Below, in pieces: positions 1 to 9,035 of a stretch of 14,286 nucleotides of DNA. Position numbers and translations under genes: made by a program. The notes under the pieces are model-generated. The model did not search any database. It was not told the origin of the DNA and was given only the letters and a program-made list of their open reading frames with translations. Source of the stretch: Rodentolepis nana (taxonomy: Eukaryota; Platyhelminthes; Cestoda; Cyclophyllidea; Hymenolepididae); contig UZAE01001255.1 in NCBI GenBank assembly GCA_900617975.1, forward strand, positions 1 through 14,286, in the 5' to 3' direction. Position 1 is the first letter of the stretch. Each line of letters starts with the position of its first letter.

Positions 1-207
1 GTTGCTGAGTTTAGACAACGTACCGGACACGATTGCTTGGCAAAACACCTTCACAGATTGGGATTATACACTCAACCCACATGCCCTCTATGTAACCTAC
101 AGGAGGAAATGGATAAGACCCACCTGATTCGGTGTCCAGCCCTAAAGACAGGTACGGAAAGCCAAAGATACTGGGAAGCAAGAAGACAGCTAATGAATTG
201 CTATTAA
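1..207 (+). CDS. Non-LTR retrotransposon ORF2, C-terminal end (partial)
   Basis: The frame is open from the first base and ends at a TAA at 205-207, giving 68 residues. It lies past the reverse transcriptase and RNase H regions of an ORF2 polyprotein, which copies the element's RNA into DNA at a nicked target; those domains are outside the window. The tail carries a zinc-knuckle-like C28-x2-C31-x9-H41-x3-C45, within the run TCPLCNLQEEMDKTHLIRC. It is preceded by an EFRQRTGHDCL segment and followed by an RYWEAR segment. This arrangement is typical of the C-terminus of I/R1/jockey-like non-LTR elements in arthropods and other invertebrates. No frameshift or stop interrupts the visible part, so the copy may be fairly young or intact here. 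The exact clade cannot be set from 68 residues. Confidence 0.85.
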   Translation, partial: VAEFRQRTGHDCLAKHLHRLGLYTQPTCPLCNLQEEMDKTHLIRCPALKTGTESQRYWEARRQLMNCY

Positions 208-299
208 TTAACTGCTATAAATGTACCACCTCCTTCTTGGGGGAAGCTGAAGTCAAAGATTAAGGGCTAATGATAAATATCATAAAGCCTGCCATTTGA

Positions 300-309
300 A
301 ATAAATAAA
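300..309 (+). promoter_or_regulatory. Overlapping polyadenylation hexamers of the retrotransposon
   Basis: AATAAA occurs at 300-305 and again at 304-309, about 95 bases past the ORF2 stop and about 20 bases before the microsatellite tail. The position fits a 3' end signal of the element, but the hexamer is common in AT-rich DNA. Confidence 0.35.
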
Positions 310-328
310 TTTAAACGTGATCGAGCAT

Positions 329-346
329 TAATAGTAATAGTAATAA
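329..346 (+). repeat. (TAATAG)n tail of the retrotransposon
   Basis: Two exact TAATAG units and one TAATAA unit end the element. A simple repeat of this kind marks the 3' end of many non-LTR elements and is not seen again in this form in the window. Confidence 0.6.
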
Positions 347-1648
347 ATTGTTTTGAATTGATCACTTTACTTTCTATTCATATTCCCCCCTCCCCAAATA
401 GCCTCCGGCCTTGATACCATGAAGTTTTGGAGTCCACTGACCATCGGGCAGTTTAGAAATAACTGCAATAACATAAGTAGATATATGTGAAATTTGAACA
501 CCAGATTCGATTTATTTCTACAAGAAATTATCCTGCCAAGTTATCTCTGTATGGACAAAAAGTGCTTTTCGAGGTGGTTCTAACTGAGACATTTAATGGA
601 ATGATGGCCTAAAGAGGGATCTACGTTCTAAATATCTAAAACTACCATTATAGGGCAAATTAAATACTCTCAAATGATAATATGTGTAGTATCAAAGAAG
701 TTCTAACAAGAACCTCGTAGTGGTCAAAGTTTTTGACCTCAATCGATTACCTACCAGTTTCAGTGTGCCAAAAGTGAGATAACTATAGGCTTTCTGAGTT
801 GGTCTAATTTAATAAATAGTAGAATTGTTCATATTTTAAGTTTTGAAAACCTGTAATGCAAGTGTCAGTGTCAATATTGTCAAAAATCACGACTCATTAG
901 GTCAAAGTGGAAGTAACTTCAGTGAAACTCTAGTGAATAATGACGCATTAAGTTTAAATAGACTTGTTTCTATAGATTGTTGAGTTGTCCACTTTATTGG
1001 GCTATAACTTCTCAGACTCTAGGTCGAGAAGGACATGACCTGTGTCTCAAACAAGGGTTCATTATTGAGTAAATAATTGTACTTCTATTAACTTGAATTA
1101 CAGCTAAATTATTGATTTACTGGCTATGCACTATTGGTGGCGATGTATTCTTGAGCAGCCAAGTTCAGAATATGAAGGATAAGTTCACGAAATCAAACGA
1201 GTATACCCTTAAGTGCTCAAATTTTCACTAAACGAGCCTCTTGGAATAAAAGCAGTGGAATTCGCGGAGGTTTTATATTGTTTAATAAAAGATAGGAGAA
1301 TGAGATTGAATAAAAATTGTAAATTAAAATTGCATCAAAACTGCCCTTTTTCAACTGAATCTTGTGATTACGTGTCATGCACCTAAATGTGAATTCAATG
1401 TGAACACTGACCTTTTATCTAAGTTAGCCAATTTCCTTACTCGTAGATTTTCACAAATATGGGGTGGTAAATTCTAGTCGGAAACGAAATTGAAAGATTC
1501 TACTCCACATCCTAATTTTAATTTGGTGCAATGAAGGAAATAATTTTTACTTTCCTTTAAATTGAGATATTCCCATTGGGTCATTTGGTTGTTGGTGGGC
1601 TGTGAGTAAATAAATAATATGGCTGTGATCTATTTGGTATTACTCTCA
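347..1648. other. AT-rich non-coding stretch
   Basis: I find no frame with exon-like flanks here. It holds a C-rich run at 386-395 and a 7-bp hairpin at 722-738. AGGTCA-like half-sites lie at 899-904 and 1036-1041. Otherwise nothing stands out. Confidence 0.5.
722..738. repeat. Perfect 7-bp inverted repeat with 3-base loop
   Basis: GGTCAAA, a GTT spacer, then TTTGACC. The arms contain GGTCA and TGACC, the core of nuclear-receptor half-sites, facing each other seven bases apart. That spacing is not the one-base spacing of an ecdysone element, so a simple hairpin or chance is as likely. Confidence 0.5.
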
Positions 1649-1666
1649 CTCTCTCTCTCTCTCTCT
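1649..1666. repeat. (CT)9 microsatellite
   Basis: Nine uninterrupted CT units are followed directly by AG at 1667-1668. The pair looks like a polypyrimidine tract with a 3' splice acceptor on the + strand. The frame beginning GTGTGC after it stays open for 37 codons, but it has no matching donor and nothing protein-like that I recognise. Confidence 0.9.
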
Positions 1667-4192
1667 AGGTGTGCGCATTTGCTGTTATCTTTTTCATTAA
1701 ATATTTATTGGATGTAGAATTGGAAGGCGAAGGCAGTATCCATCCTATCTCCAAACACCATTTTTGCTACTTTTTTTTAATTTAATGCAAGATATACTTC
1801 CCTACTTTACCCAAAATGGAATGATCCTAAGGTTGATTGGTAAATTTGAATTTGCTAAGTACTTTTTATTGAATTACTGTCTATCATTTGTTACAGAATC
1901 CAAACTTTCAAAAAAAACTACAAAGTTAAATGCTCAAATGCCGATCATTAACTCAGTGAGCCATGGCACATTACAGATTTGGCATTGAGTCCAGGCTGAC
2001 CATGTTTACCACAGCTATTATGCAGTCAATAATAGGAGTGGCTGACTACTCCATTGCTAATTAATTTGCCCCGGAAATTCTAAAAATAAATTCGATTTCA
2101 TTTTTTTTCAAAACACATTTTTAATCACTTCTTCTCCCAATTCTAATTAAAGCAAAACTTTAACTTTATAAATGTGCAACTCGTCAGTTAGTAAAAATTT
2201 AAAAAGGAATCAAGTGTTTTGATATCAAATAAGATTTTAGCGATTATTTAATTGTTCTCTTTTATATTACTGCAAAGGTAAATTCAAAATTCAGGTTTCA
2301 ATTTGCGGCCTCTGGAATACAGATTTAAGATTTTTTCCATTTCTGGAACTTATTGGTTGGCTATTTAATTAGGGTGGTTACAATTGCATCGTACAACTTT
2401 GTTACAAATTTGAAATTAGCTTCATTACAGATAAACTCACGAAGTTGCGTTCAGGCTGGTGTGATAGCCATTAATAGGGTCAAAACGTTTGATAAAGGAA
2501 ATATAAAAATGACAGTTTGGTCATGACCATTTGACTTCTTCCAACAACTCCACCCAGCCATTCCTCAGTCATAATATTATGATATTAAATAATTTTTTTA
2601 GAAGTCGCCTTTCATAAAAAAAGCTATTCGACCCATTTTAATAATTTAAGCTTGCGTGTCTTGCACAGTGGGTATTGCAAAAAATGAGAAATAAGGAATA
2701 TTTAAAGTAAATTTGCGATTATATCAAACTTATCCTCGCAGTTCTTCACACGTAAAGTTATAATAAGTTATATTTTGCTTTTTATCAGCTGAATCTCCCA
2801 AAATTTCGTGATGCTCAGTTTGTCATTCTATTTTTGAAAATTTTCTTTTGAGTTAAAATTTAACGCTGACTTCTTTCGCATAAAAAATGAGAATAGAATT
2901 GCATTTGTTTTTAAGTTCTTTCAATGCGACGATATTTTCAAAAAAGCCGCTTGATGCTTTTTACGGAAACTGTTAATAAAAGCCCTTTTTTGCTTCAACG
3001 CTTTTGTTTTAAAAATAGTTAATAATTTGATACTTTAAAATGGAGGTAACTGATTAAATGACAGCTCTAATTTATTAAGATTAGTTTTAATACAAATTTT
3101 ATAAATTTAGCTTGAAGGCTTGCTATAAATTTCATTTAATAATTTTGACTTTTGTGAGGGTATTGATATAAGTGGTTCAAATAGGCAAGAATGAGTTGTA
3201 AAGTCTTGAACAACGATTTGTACTCGGCTTTTCCTTGACAACCCAGTCCTAACCTTTAAAAGCCAACTCGGAGGTATAGACGCTTGAAGAAGGTGTTTCC
3301 TCCATATACGTCTATTTTCATATGCCTTTATTTCATGAGGATGCTCTTGTTCTTTCACATTCCCTATCAATCTCGACTACTGACTATTACATTCAATTCA
3401 TTTTACTTTTCTAGATAATCAAGTCGTTATTCATATCACCTATTGTTTGACTGGCTAGACTAGTAATCACGGATACAGAGTAATACTCGAAAAGACATTC
3501 CAAATCATGTAAGAGACTTTATATAAATAATGAAAGAGAGAAAATGGCAAAATAGAGTTCAAATTTTATTGTTTCTTATATAGCCTTATTAAGATACAAT
3601 CCCGAAACACATTTATTAAATTACATCAACTTGCAAGCAGTCAGTATCGGTTTATTTAATATGACAGTGAAATGCAGTTGATTTACTAGAATTTTTCAAA
3701 AAAATGCTTTTCAATTAAGAAAGCAGTCCTTTCTGATGTCATTTTTTGTCACACAACAACGAATTCTCCTGGAGTATTAGACTGGCTGACAGGTGAGAAA
3801 TAGATCAGGGCTCAAGAATTTTCTTATTTTATTTAAATTCAGGCAAATTATATTGTCATATTAAAATAAACAGGGGATTTAATTTGTAGTTTTGTAATGT
3901 TCAAAGCCCACTATTAGACTGCCAGTTTCATAAGTGCAATTGTATCCGCATTGTATTTTTTTAAACAATTTATCCCCTCGAAATAGTATCGAAACGCTGG
4001 AACTTCATAATGACACGAGAATTTAAGCATAAACTAAGATCTATAAATCCACAAGGAATCTTTTCATGATTTTCTGATGCATCGGAAATAACGATCATCC
4101 AAGTTTATTGATGGATCTTTAAGGCTCCAAAATTAAAGATGACTGCATATAAACACCGTTAGATCCAATTTTGATTTGGAATATACACTTGA
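1667..4192. other. AT-rich non-coding stretch
   Basis: Short frames of 70-90 codons occur on both strands (for example 1764-1988 + and 3107-3370 -). They lack good splice signals and are unremarkable in AT-rich DNA. The only structure I note is the 12-bp palindrome at 2518-2529. Confidence 0.5.
2518..2529. promoter_or_regulatory. 12-bp palindrome of GGTCA half-sites (IR0)
   Basis: TGGTCATGACCA reads the same on both strands. It differs only at its outer base pair from the palindromic thyroid-receptor element AGGTCATGACCT, which binds nuclear-receptor dimers. No gene start is visible near it, so a regulatory role is inferred from the motif alone. Confidence 0.25.
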
Positions 4193-5370
4193 CTACAAGA
4201 GCACGGGGATATCTGCGACCTTGACAGTAAACGGTTGGGAAGCTTTACCCTCTACGGGGAGTACTATTTTTAGTACTCGAGTGAAAGAAAACTTTTTGAC
4301 AGGTTTTGATAATGAGCGCATCAGTTGGGGTTGAATTAATGGGTGTAGCCTTAGGCCACGTTGAAAATTAATCAAATGGGTTTAGACAGGAATTTCCTCA
4401 AGAAGGCCCAATTAAACTGAAATTAATGTGCGTGCATGTAAGGTTAGCTGTGAAGTACGCTAGATCCTGAAGATAAGGAATCTCTACATTGCCTTCATTT
4501 GTGAAAAAGCATACTTGACACCTCTTCATCTGCAAGAGAAATGAGTTCAGCAAAACTGATTAATTCGCATTGATTACATCTATCCTCCAGGAAGAAAGAT
4601 GAGCTTTGATTTGACTCGATTATGGCTGAAAGGAACTTCTCCTTGGTGGGCGATCTAGAAGTTCCGGAAGAGACAAAATCTAACCACCTTACTTATGTGC
4701 CTTTAACGGCATATTTGATTTGTTCAGTGATCAAGGAAATTGAATTTAATTCCTGATTGATGTATATGCACAAGACTCCCGGGAACAAATCGTTCTATAT
4801 TAATTCAGTTCTGCTCTTGCACAGATACAACCATTCCACATGTTTTAAAGAAAGTCAATAATTTTTCAGTTATATTAATATAAATAGTTTGAAGATGACT
4901 AGCCGAAGGAAGCATGCTGAGGTTCCGCGTGATTAACCCAACACGGTTGAGTTAAGCTGAGCTAATCCGATATGTACGAACTTAGATAATATCAACTTGT
5001 TAGTTTACAGGCTCAATAGGACATATATGGTCACTGTTCGGTTTTTGATTACTGTTTCAACTGAAATGGGTCTGCATAATGGGGCATATGATCAAATAAG
5101 AACCATAGATATTGGAACTCAATACCTCGGCTATTTTATTTTCGAACGATTTGCAAACTGTAGCGGCTTTTTTTCTTCAAATTACTCACCTATCACACCA
5201 GGTTATCTAAATTTCACCTAAGTCTCATCCACGAATCGTTAATTAATCAAACTGGTTTCAATGTTACTAAATGCGTAGGAAATATTGTCATACCAAAGGC
5301 TAAACCATGCTTCCTTGATGTTTTCGCTGTCTGTCTTTTTTTCAAAGACTGCTTTTTCTCAATGTTTTAT
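4193..5370. other. Non-coding stretch with a hairpin and a weak minus-strand frame
   Basis: A minus-strand frame of 60 codons ends with a TAG at 4193-4195. It is protein-like in composition (it ends FTVKVADIPVLL) but has no clear donor or acceptor. It overlaps the hairpin at 4259-4278. I do not call it a gene. Confidence 0.4.
4259..4278. repeat. Hairpin: 7-bp stem, 6-base loop
   Basis: GAGTACT, loop ATTTTT, then AGTACTC. Each arm itself contains the palindrome AGTACT, so the site is also a direct repeat of that hexamer. There is no T-run after it on the + strand, and no function is suggested. Confidence 0.6.
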
Positions 5371-5500
5371 CCGCGGGTATGAATACAGACGCACATCCCT
5401 CATCCTGCCACTGTCTCAGACTACTGGCCTCTCCGATCATTTCTGTTCTTCTGGGCGAAAAACAGGTACCTCTGCAGCCAGGCTTACCTTCTATAGAACC
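5371..5500. other. GC-rich island with open frames on both strands
   Basis: About 52% of these 130 bases are G or C by direct count, far above the surroundings. The + strand has an 81-codon ATG frame (5285-5530). The minus strand has a 52-codon frame that includes the run MIGEASSLRQWQDEGCASVF. Composition suggests an exon or an old coding fragment, but I cannot tell the strand. A GTAAGC donor-like site on the minus strand sits inside that minus frame, so a simple exon model fails. I do not recognise either product. Confidence 0.35.
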
Positions 5501-7061
5501 TTAACCCAAATGACTTTGGAAGCACTTTAGGTTGTTCAAGATGGTATTGTTTTGAAAGATAATTGAGAAATTGTAACATTAATATTTAATTGCAAATGAA
5601 CGCACTTCACGTTTCCCTCTCACTCGTTAAACGGGTCACTAGAAGTCATACAGACAAATTGTAACTTTGACGCGATCAACGCGATCTGAAGTGTTAAGAC
5701 GGAATGAATAAAAGACGCCACTTTGGAATGGCATCGCAATTTGTTTTAATTTACGAAATGTAGGAGGGAGCGTGTTGTACTACCATTTACTCGAAAAACA
5801 GCTTATCATTCTGGAAAACACATAAGGTGCATCGTAAATCATAGTTATTTGCTTTCCCTTGTGTCTTATGTAAACCAGCATACCTTTCCCGGTGTTCGCG
5901 TCTGCCTCTTTTGTTCTAATGTCTTAACAAGTTTAAACCATTTTTAAACAATGCGCCTTAAATATAATGATCAATATCCCTTTATAACGAGTAGATTCAT
6001 GTTAATTATCTGTCAGTTGATCGTGAATAAGCATGCTTACTTTAACAGTGGCAGAAATATTGTGATAAAAGCCAAATATGTAGAAAAATATGCCAGCGTA
6101 ATTCAATGATGCGAAGTTTAGAAAATCATTTGATGTAATGACATCAAAACATGGTTCATTACAGCTGAAAAACAAAGTTCGAAACGAGATTTCGACTTCA
6201 CTGACCTGCATCTACCATTTGGAAATTATCATCTAAGGCAGTCATATGAAGGTAACTCTAGAGAGAATTTATAACCAATTTCTTTGTGACTGTCTACATT
6301 CCTGTAGTTTATTAAAACAAACATGGAATTTAAGGAAATTAATAACTCCCTTTTAGCGAGAACCAGTGTATTTCGTACCTACAGTTGTATGCTTTATAAA
6401 TTTAACTGACAAATTAGTAAATATATAATTATATGATTAGGTAAAATATAAAGTCTTTTTTTAAATGCGCTCATTATTATCCAATCAGGTATGCGTGACA
6501 CATCTTTACGGTTACAGTACATACTCTAATTTAAATTTTAAGCGTCATGCCATCAATCATTAGTGTTAAAAGATGAATACAATTTCTTAAATTAAATTTC
6601 ACGAATTCGTCTGCAATATAACTTAATAAGAGAAAATGAAATGGAGGTAAATAGCGTTTCTGGATTAAAATGACTTTCAAAGCTAAAATCAGTTGCACTA
6701 TGAAGTTAATGCATACTGTTAGGTATTTCCATATTGTCTCCGAAATATCTTAGTCATTGACGCTATTTTGAGTATTTTAATCCAATAGTGACTAAGTAAT
6801 GTCTAAACCATCGCAATCTCAGTGTCTTCTCAATTCGCAGCCTAGACAAAGGCGGTCAGCTTCAGTCAATTTTTATCTTTACATTCTTACATTTGCAGTT
6901 ACCTTATTGCCTTGGTGAAGAAAAAAGTCAATTTCGGTAAATTGTAGCTTTCTAATAAGTTCAAGAACTGAACGTCTCTTTGCGATCTTTGAACAAATAG
7001 CACTCAATTTAATTTCTGTTCTTTGCTTGCAATTTTGTTATTCACTGATAAGCCCCGCACC

Positions 7062-7079
7062 ATTTACCTTAAGGTAAAT
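7062..7079. repeat. Perfect 18-bp palindrome
   Basis: ATTTACCTT is followed with no spacer by its reverse complement AAGGTAAAT. It is the longest perfect palindrome I found. It is not part of a recognised terminal inverted repeat. It could be a dimer binding site or a cruciform-prone site, or it could be chance. Confidence 0.85.
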
Positions 7080-7558
7080 ATTAATTTTCACATTATGAGG
7101 AAATGAGAAATAAAAAAATTCTTTTACAAACTGATTTGGAATTGCATTTAGGAATGAGATCAAATAACAAGTAATTGCATTAAATGGAATGTGTCTGGAT
7201 TCGAGTAGATAAACAACAAAAAATTTAATTATCTCCCATTTAGTGAACTCGCCTAATCTCTCCCATGTATATTACATCAAATCTGGTCGAGTCAACTATT
7301 CAGGTTTAAGGGACAAGATGCCTATGGCTCAAAGTGGCAATATCGAGCAATCAAAAAGTTCTTTTGAAAGAAATTAGCTCTAAATTTAGGGTATATATGC
7401 ACTAAATATCACCATTTTATAAAACTGCCTATTAAAATTCTATAATGCGCTAGCATGCAAACCCAACTGCAAGATCTCGGTGGGAAAAGGATCCTCAACT
7501 TGAAATTTCAACTTTCCACCTTCTTTTATGAGCTTGCGTGCTATATTTTATGCAATAT

Positions 7559-7564
7559 TTTATT
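7559..7564 (-). promoter_or_regulatory. Polyadenylation signal after the proposed terminal exon
   Basis: AATAAA on the minus strand lies about 120 bases past the proposed stop at 7686-7688, inside the usual distance for a 3' UTR. The hexamer is frequent in this AT-rich DNA, so it gives only mild support to the gene end. Confidence 0.25.
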
Positions 7565-7685
7565 GCCTTGCTAGGAATAGTGAGAAGCAACAAGGCGTAT
7601 TTCAAAGTTTATCATTTTATGAGTAATAAATAGTCATAATTTTGTCTGGTAATTTAAAAATTGCGACAATAGTACAAATTTGCAC

Positions 7686-7728
7686 TTAAGAATTTCCAAT
7701 TTCCGCAAATATTGGAGTATGCGATACG
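7686..7728 (-). CDS. Proposed terminal exon of the minus-strand split gene
   Basis: An acceptor-like ATTATTACAG at 7738-7729 is followed by one base that completes a split codon (AG|C, Ser). Thirteen codons (VSHTPIFAEIGNS) and a TAA at 7686-7688 follow. The entry phase matches the exit phase of the exon at 7818-7867. The polypyrimidine tract is poor and the exon is short, so this is the least certain member of the chain. The gene could instead end elsewhere: a minus frame finishing at 7440 is an alternative. Confidence 0.2.
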
Positions 7729-7817
7729 CTGTAATAATGCATGTTTTCCCATAGACGGGTTTATAAGATAAGAATGTCAGGTTCCATTTGCCTTTCAGGA
7801 GTGTGTAATAGACTTAC

Positions 7818-7867
7818 CTCCACAAGGTGCACCCTAGGCAACGCATATTCATACGACAAAAAACAGT
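7818..7867 (-). CDS. Proposed Cys-rich exon of the minus-strand split gene
   Basis: A strong donor GTAAGT lies at 7817-7812, and a modest acceptor TTCATAG precedes base 7867. The 50 bases read TVFCRMNMRCLGCTLW plus two bases, entering in phase 0 as the previous exon requires. The three cysteines (C-x5-C-x2-C) continue the Cys/His pattern of the exon at 8182-8270, giving C-x8-C-x2-C-x5-C-x5-C-x2-C, which could be a zinc-binding fold. A competing frame through the same donor (ending LSYEYALPRVHLVE) is open for 50 codons and also exits cleanly, so the frame is not settled. Confidence 0.28.
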
Positions 7868-8181
7868 CTATGAACCGGCAGTTGACTTCTGACTTTAAAC
7901 TACTATGACCCGATTGGATGTCATATTCGACTACTTCCGCAGTACTAACCTTAACTTTCTTTTAGCTTTTACGTCTGTCTCTTCTACATATGTGAATCAA
8001 TCTTCTGTTCTTCCTTTCAAAATTTTCTCACTTTGATTTTCCCCTCCTCTGTGAAGCTCGAGGTCAACAAAAGACCTTATGAAAACTGCAAAAAGCCTGC
8101 CTGTTGTCTTCTCAACAGCTTGTAAAAATGCCATTTATATCAAGAGGTGAAATTCATCTGAATGTAGATGTTGGCACTTAC
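7868..8181 (-). other. Proposed intron
   Basis: It begins with a consensus GTAAGTG on the minus strand (8181 downward) and would end at the AG of 7869-7868. It holds AGGTC and GACCT seven bases apart at 8061-8077. Nothing else was seen. Confidence 0.3.
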
Positions 8182-8270
8182 CTCGTCACATCTGGCACAG
8201 ATCATATCGTGTTGCGCAGCACCGCATTGCAGAAATACCGAATCTGTGATGGAATTTGGCGAGAATGTCT
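8182..8270 (-). CDS. Internal exon of the minus-strand split gene, Cys/His-rich
   Basis: The acceptor GACTTTTAG precedes base 8270 and a near-perfect donor GAG|GTAAGTG follows base 8182. Of the three frames only one is open through the 89 bases. It starts with two bases (AG) that complete a codon begun by the exon at 9810-9927, giving Glu, and ends in phase 0. The 29 full codons start TFSPNSITDSVFLQC and end CGAAQHDMICARCDE. The cysteines and histidine (C-x4-H-x3-C-x2-C) suggest a zinc-binding module, but I cannot name it. G+C is about 48% by count, well above the flanking introns. A 60-codon ATG frame on the opposite strand (8168-8350) is probably its shadow. Confidence 0.42.
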
Positions 8271-8969
8271 CTAAAAGTCAGGAATATAACATCCTTGACA
8301 TCTCTACCTTATTTCAAAATTTTACAAAACTGCTTGAAGCTGAACAGTAAACAGGGAGGAGATTTAATTTTATGAATGCTGGGTAGTACTTTACTAATAA
8401 CTTGGCCGAGTGTGTACATGCTGTGGAATTTTAAATACATATAAGCGGGAATTCTAAAATTACGGATTTCTGTGCATTTGTCCGCCCATTCATAAAATGA
8501 CATAGAGAAGAAATGTTCGAAACATATAACGGTTTTTTTAATTTTTTTTCAACTGCCTTCTTGAAGTCATTTATACATTATTTTGTCTCAAGACACCAAT
8601 GAACATATGCGTCTTGAAATCATATTTCCTTGGAGAACGTTTCAATCCCCACTCTGGTTATCATATGTCTAACTATTATGGTTATAGCGATGATACCAGA
8701 AAGGCTGACATTGTCAATTTCCCATTCCCTCGTATGCTGTCATAGAGACATACGACCAATTATATAAGGCTACGAGTTTTTTAGCTTCATGTGTTCGTTA
8801 TAGTCCATTTTCAATCCTGCTAATGTATTTCTTTTTCTACAACAACGATGCACGATGATATACGGATAAGTGATGAAATACGATATCTGGGAGCTTTATT
8901 CGACAATATAAATGGGATCGAGATTTCTTATTACGGTAATAGTGGCATGCATACTGCCTCTCGATTCAG

Positions 8970-9007
8970 CTTGGGTTGGTCATGTTTAATGAATCACCAG
9001 AGCCGAT
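8970..9007 (+). CDS. Weak + strand exon-like segment
   Basis: A pyrimidine-rich acceptor (CTGCCTCTCGATTCAG, ending at 8969) is followed by 38 bases and a GTGAGT donor at 9008-9013. In phase 0 they read LGLVMFNESPEP plus two bases. Both sites are good matches, but there is no second + strand exon to join to, and the segment lies inside the proposed minus-strand intron. It may be a decoy, or part of an overlapping gene. Confidence 0.15.
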
Positions 9008-9035
9008 GTGAGTAGACACGTGTGGACGTGAGTAG
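9008..9035. repeat. Direct repeat GTGAGTAG flanking an E-box
   Basis: GTGAGTAG occurs at 9008-9015 and 9028-9035. Between the copies lies the palindrome ACACGTGT (9016-9023), whose core CACGTG is the canonical E-box bound by bHLH dimers such as the Myc/Max and Clock/Cycle families. The arrangement is clear in the sequence; a role as an intronic enhancer is only a guess. Confidence 0.4.

Larger units (their letters stand above)
1..346 (+). mobile_element. Non-LTR (LINE) retrotransposon, 3' end with UTR and tail
   Basis: The ORF2 end is followed by a short UTR (208-328). It has overlapping AATAAA hexamers at 300-305 and 304-309, then a tail of TAATAG, TAATAG and TAATAA at 329-346. Short A-rich or (TAA)-like microsatellite tails are usual for I- and R1-like elements, which integrate by target-primed reverse transcription. 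I place the element's 3' boundary at about 346, where the hexamer repeat stops. The target-site duplication cannot be checked because the 5' end is outside the window. Confidence 0.75.
5531..7685. other. AT-rich non-coding stretch
   Basis: It has no convincing gene. It holds two well-formed + strand acceptor-like sites (AG at 6837-6838 and 6897-6898), the 18-bp palindrome at 7062-7079, and a short minus-strand open frame at about 7440-7530. It also holds the AATAAA at 7559-7564 that may end the minus-strand gene. Confidence 0.45.

Noticed and set aside
722..738. Ecdysone response element
   Set aside because: The GGTCA and TGACC half-sites are seven bases apart, not one as in the canonical inverted repeat, so a simple hairpin is an equally good reading.
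1764..1988. 74-codon + strand ATG frame
   Set aside because: It is rich in Phe, Leu, Asn and Lys as expected of AT-rich DNA, has no splice sites, and resembles no family. Frames of this length are expected by chance here.
3107..3370. 87-codon minus-strand frame, the longest in the window
   Set aside because: It has no acceptor or donor context, no raised G+C and no recognisable motif. I treat it as chance.
7440..7535. Minus-strand frame ending EILQLGLHASAL and a TAG, as an alternative last exon
   Set aside because: The acceptor TATAG has almost no pyrimidine tract, and the phase does not fit either reading of the previous exon.
8168..8350. 60-codon + strand frame
   Set aside because: It overlaps the minus-strand exon at 8182-8270, whose splice flanks are near consensus; most likely a shadow.
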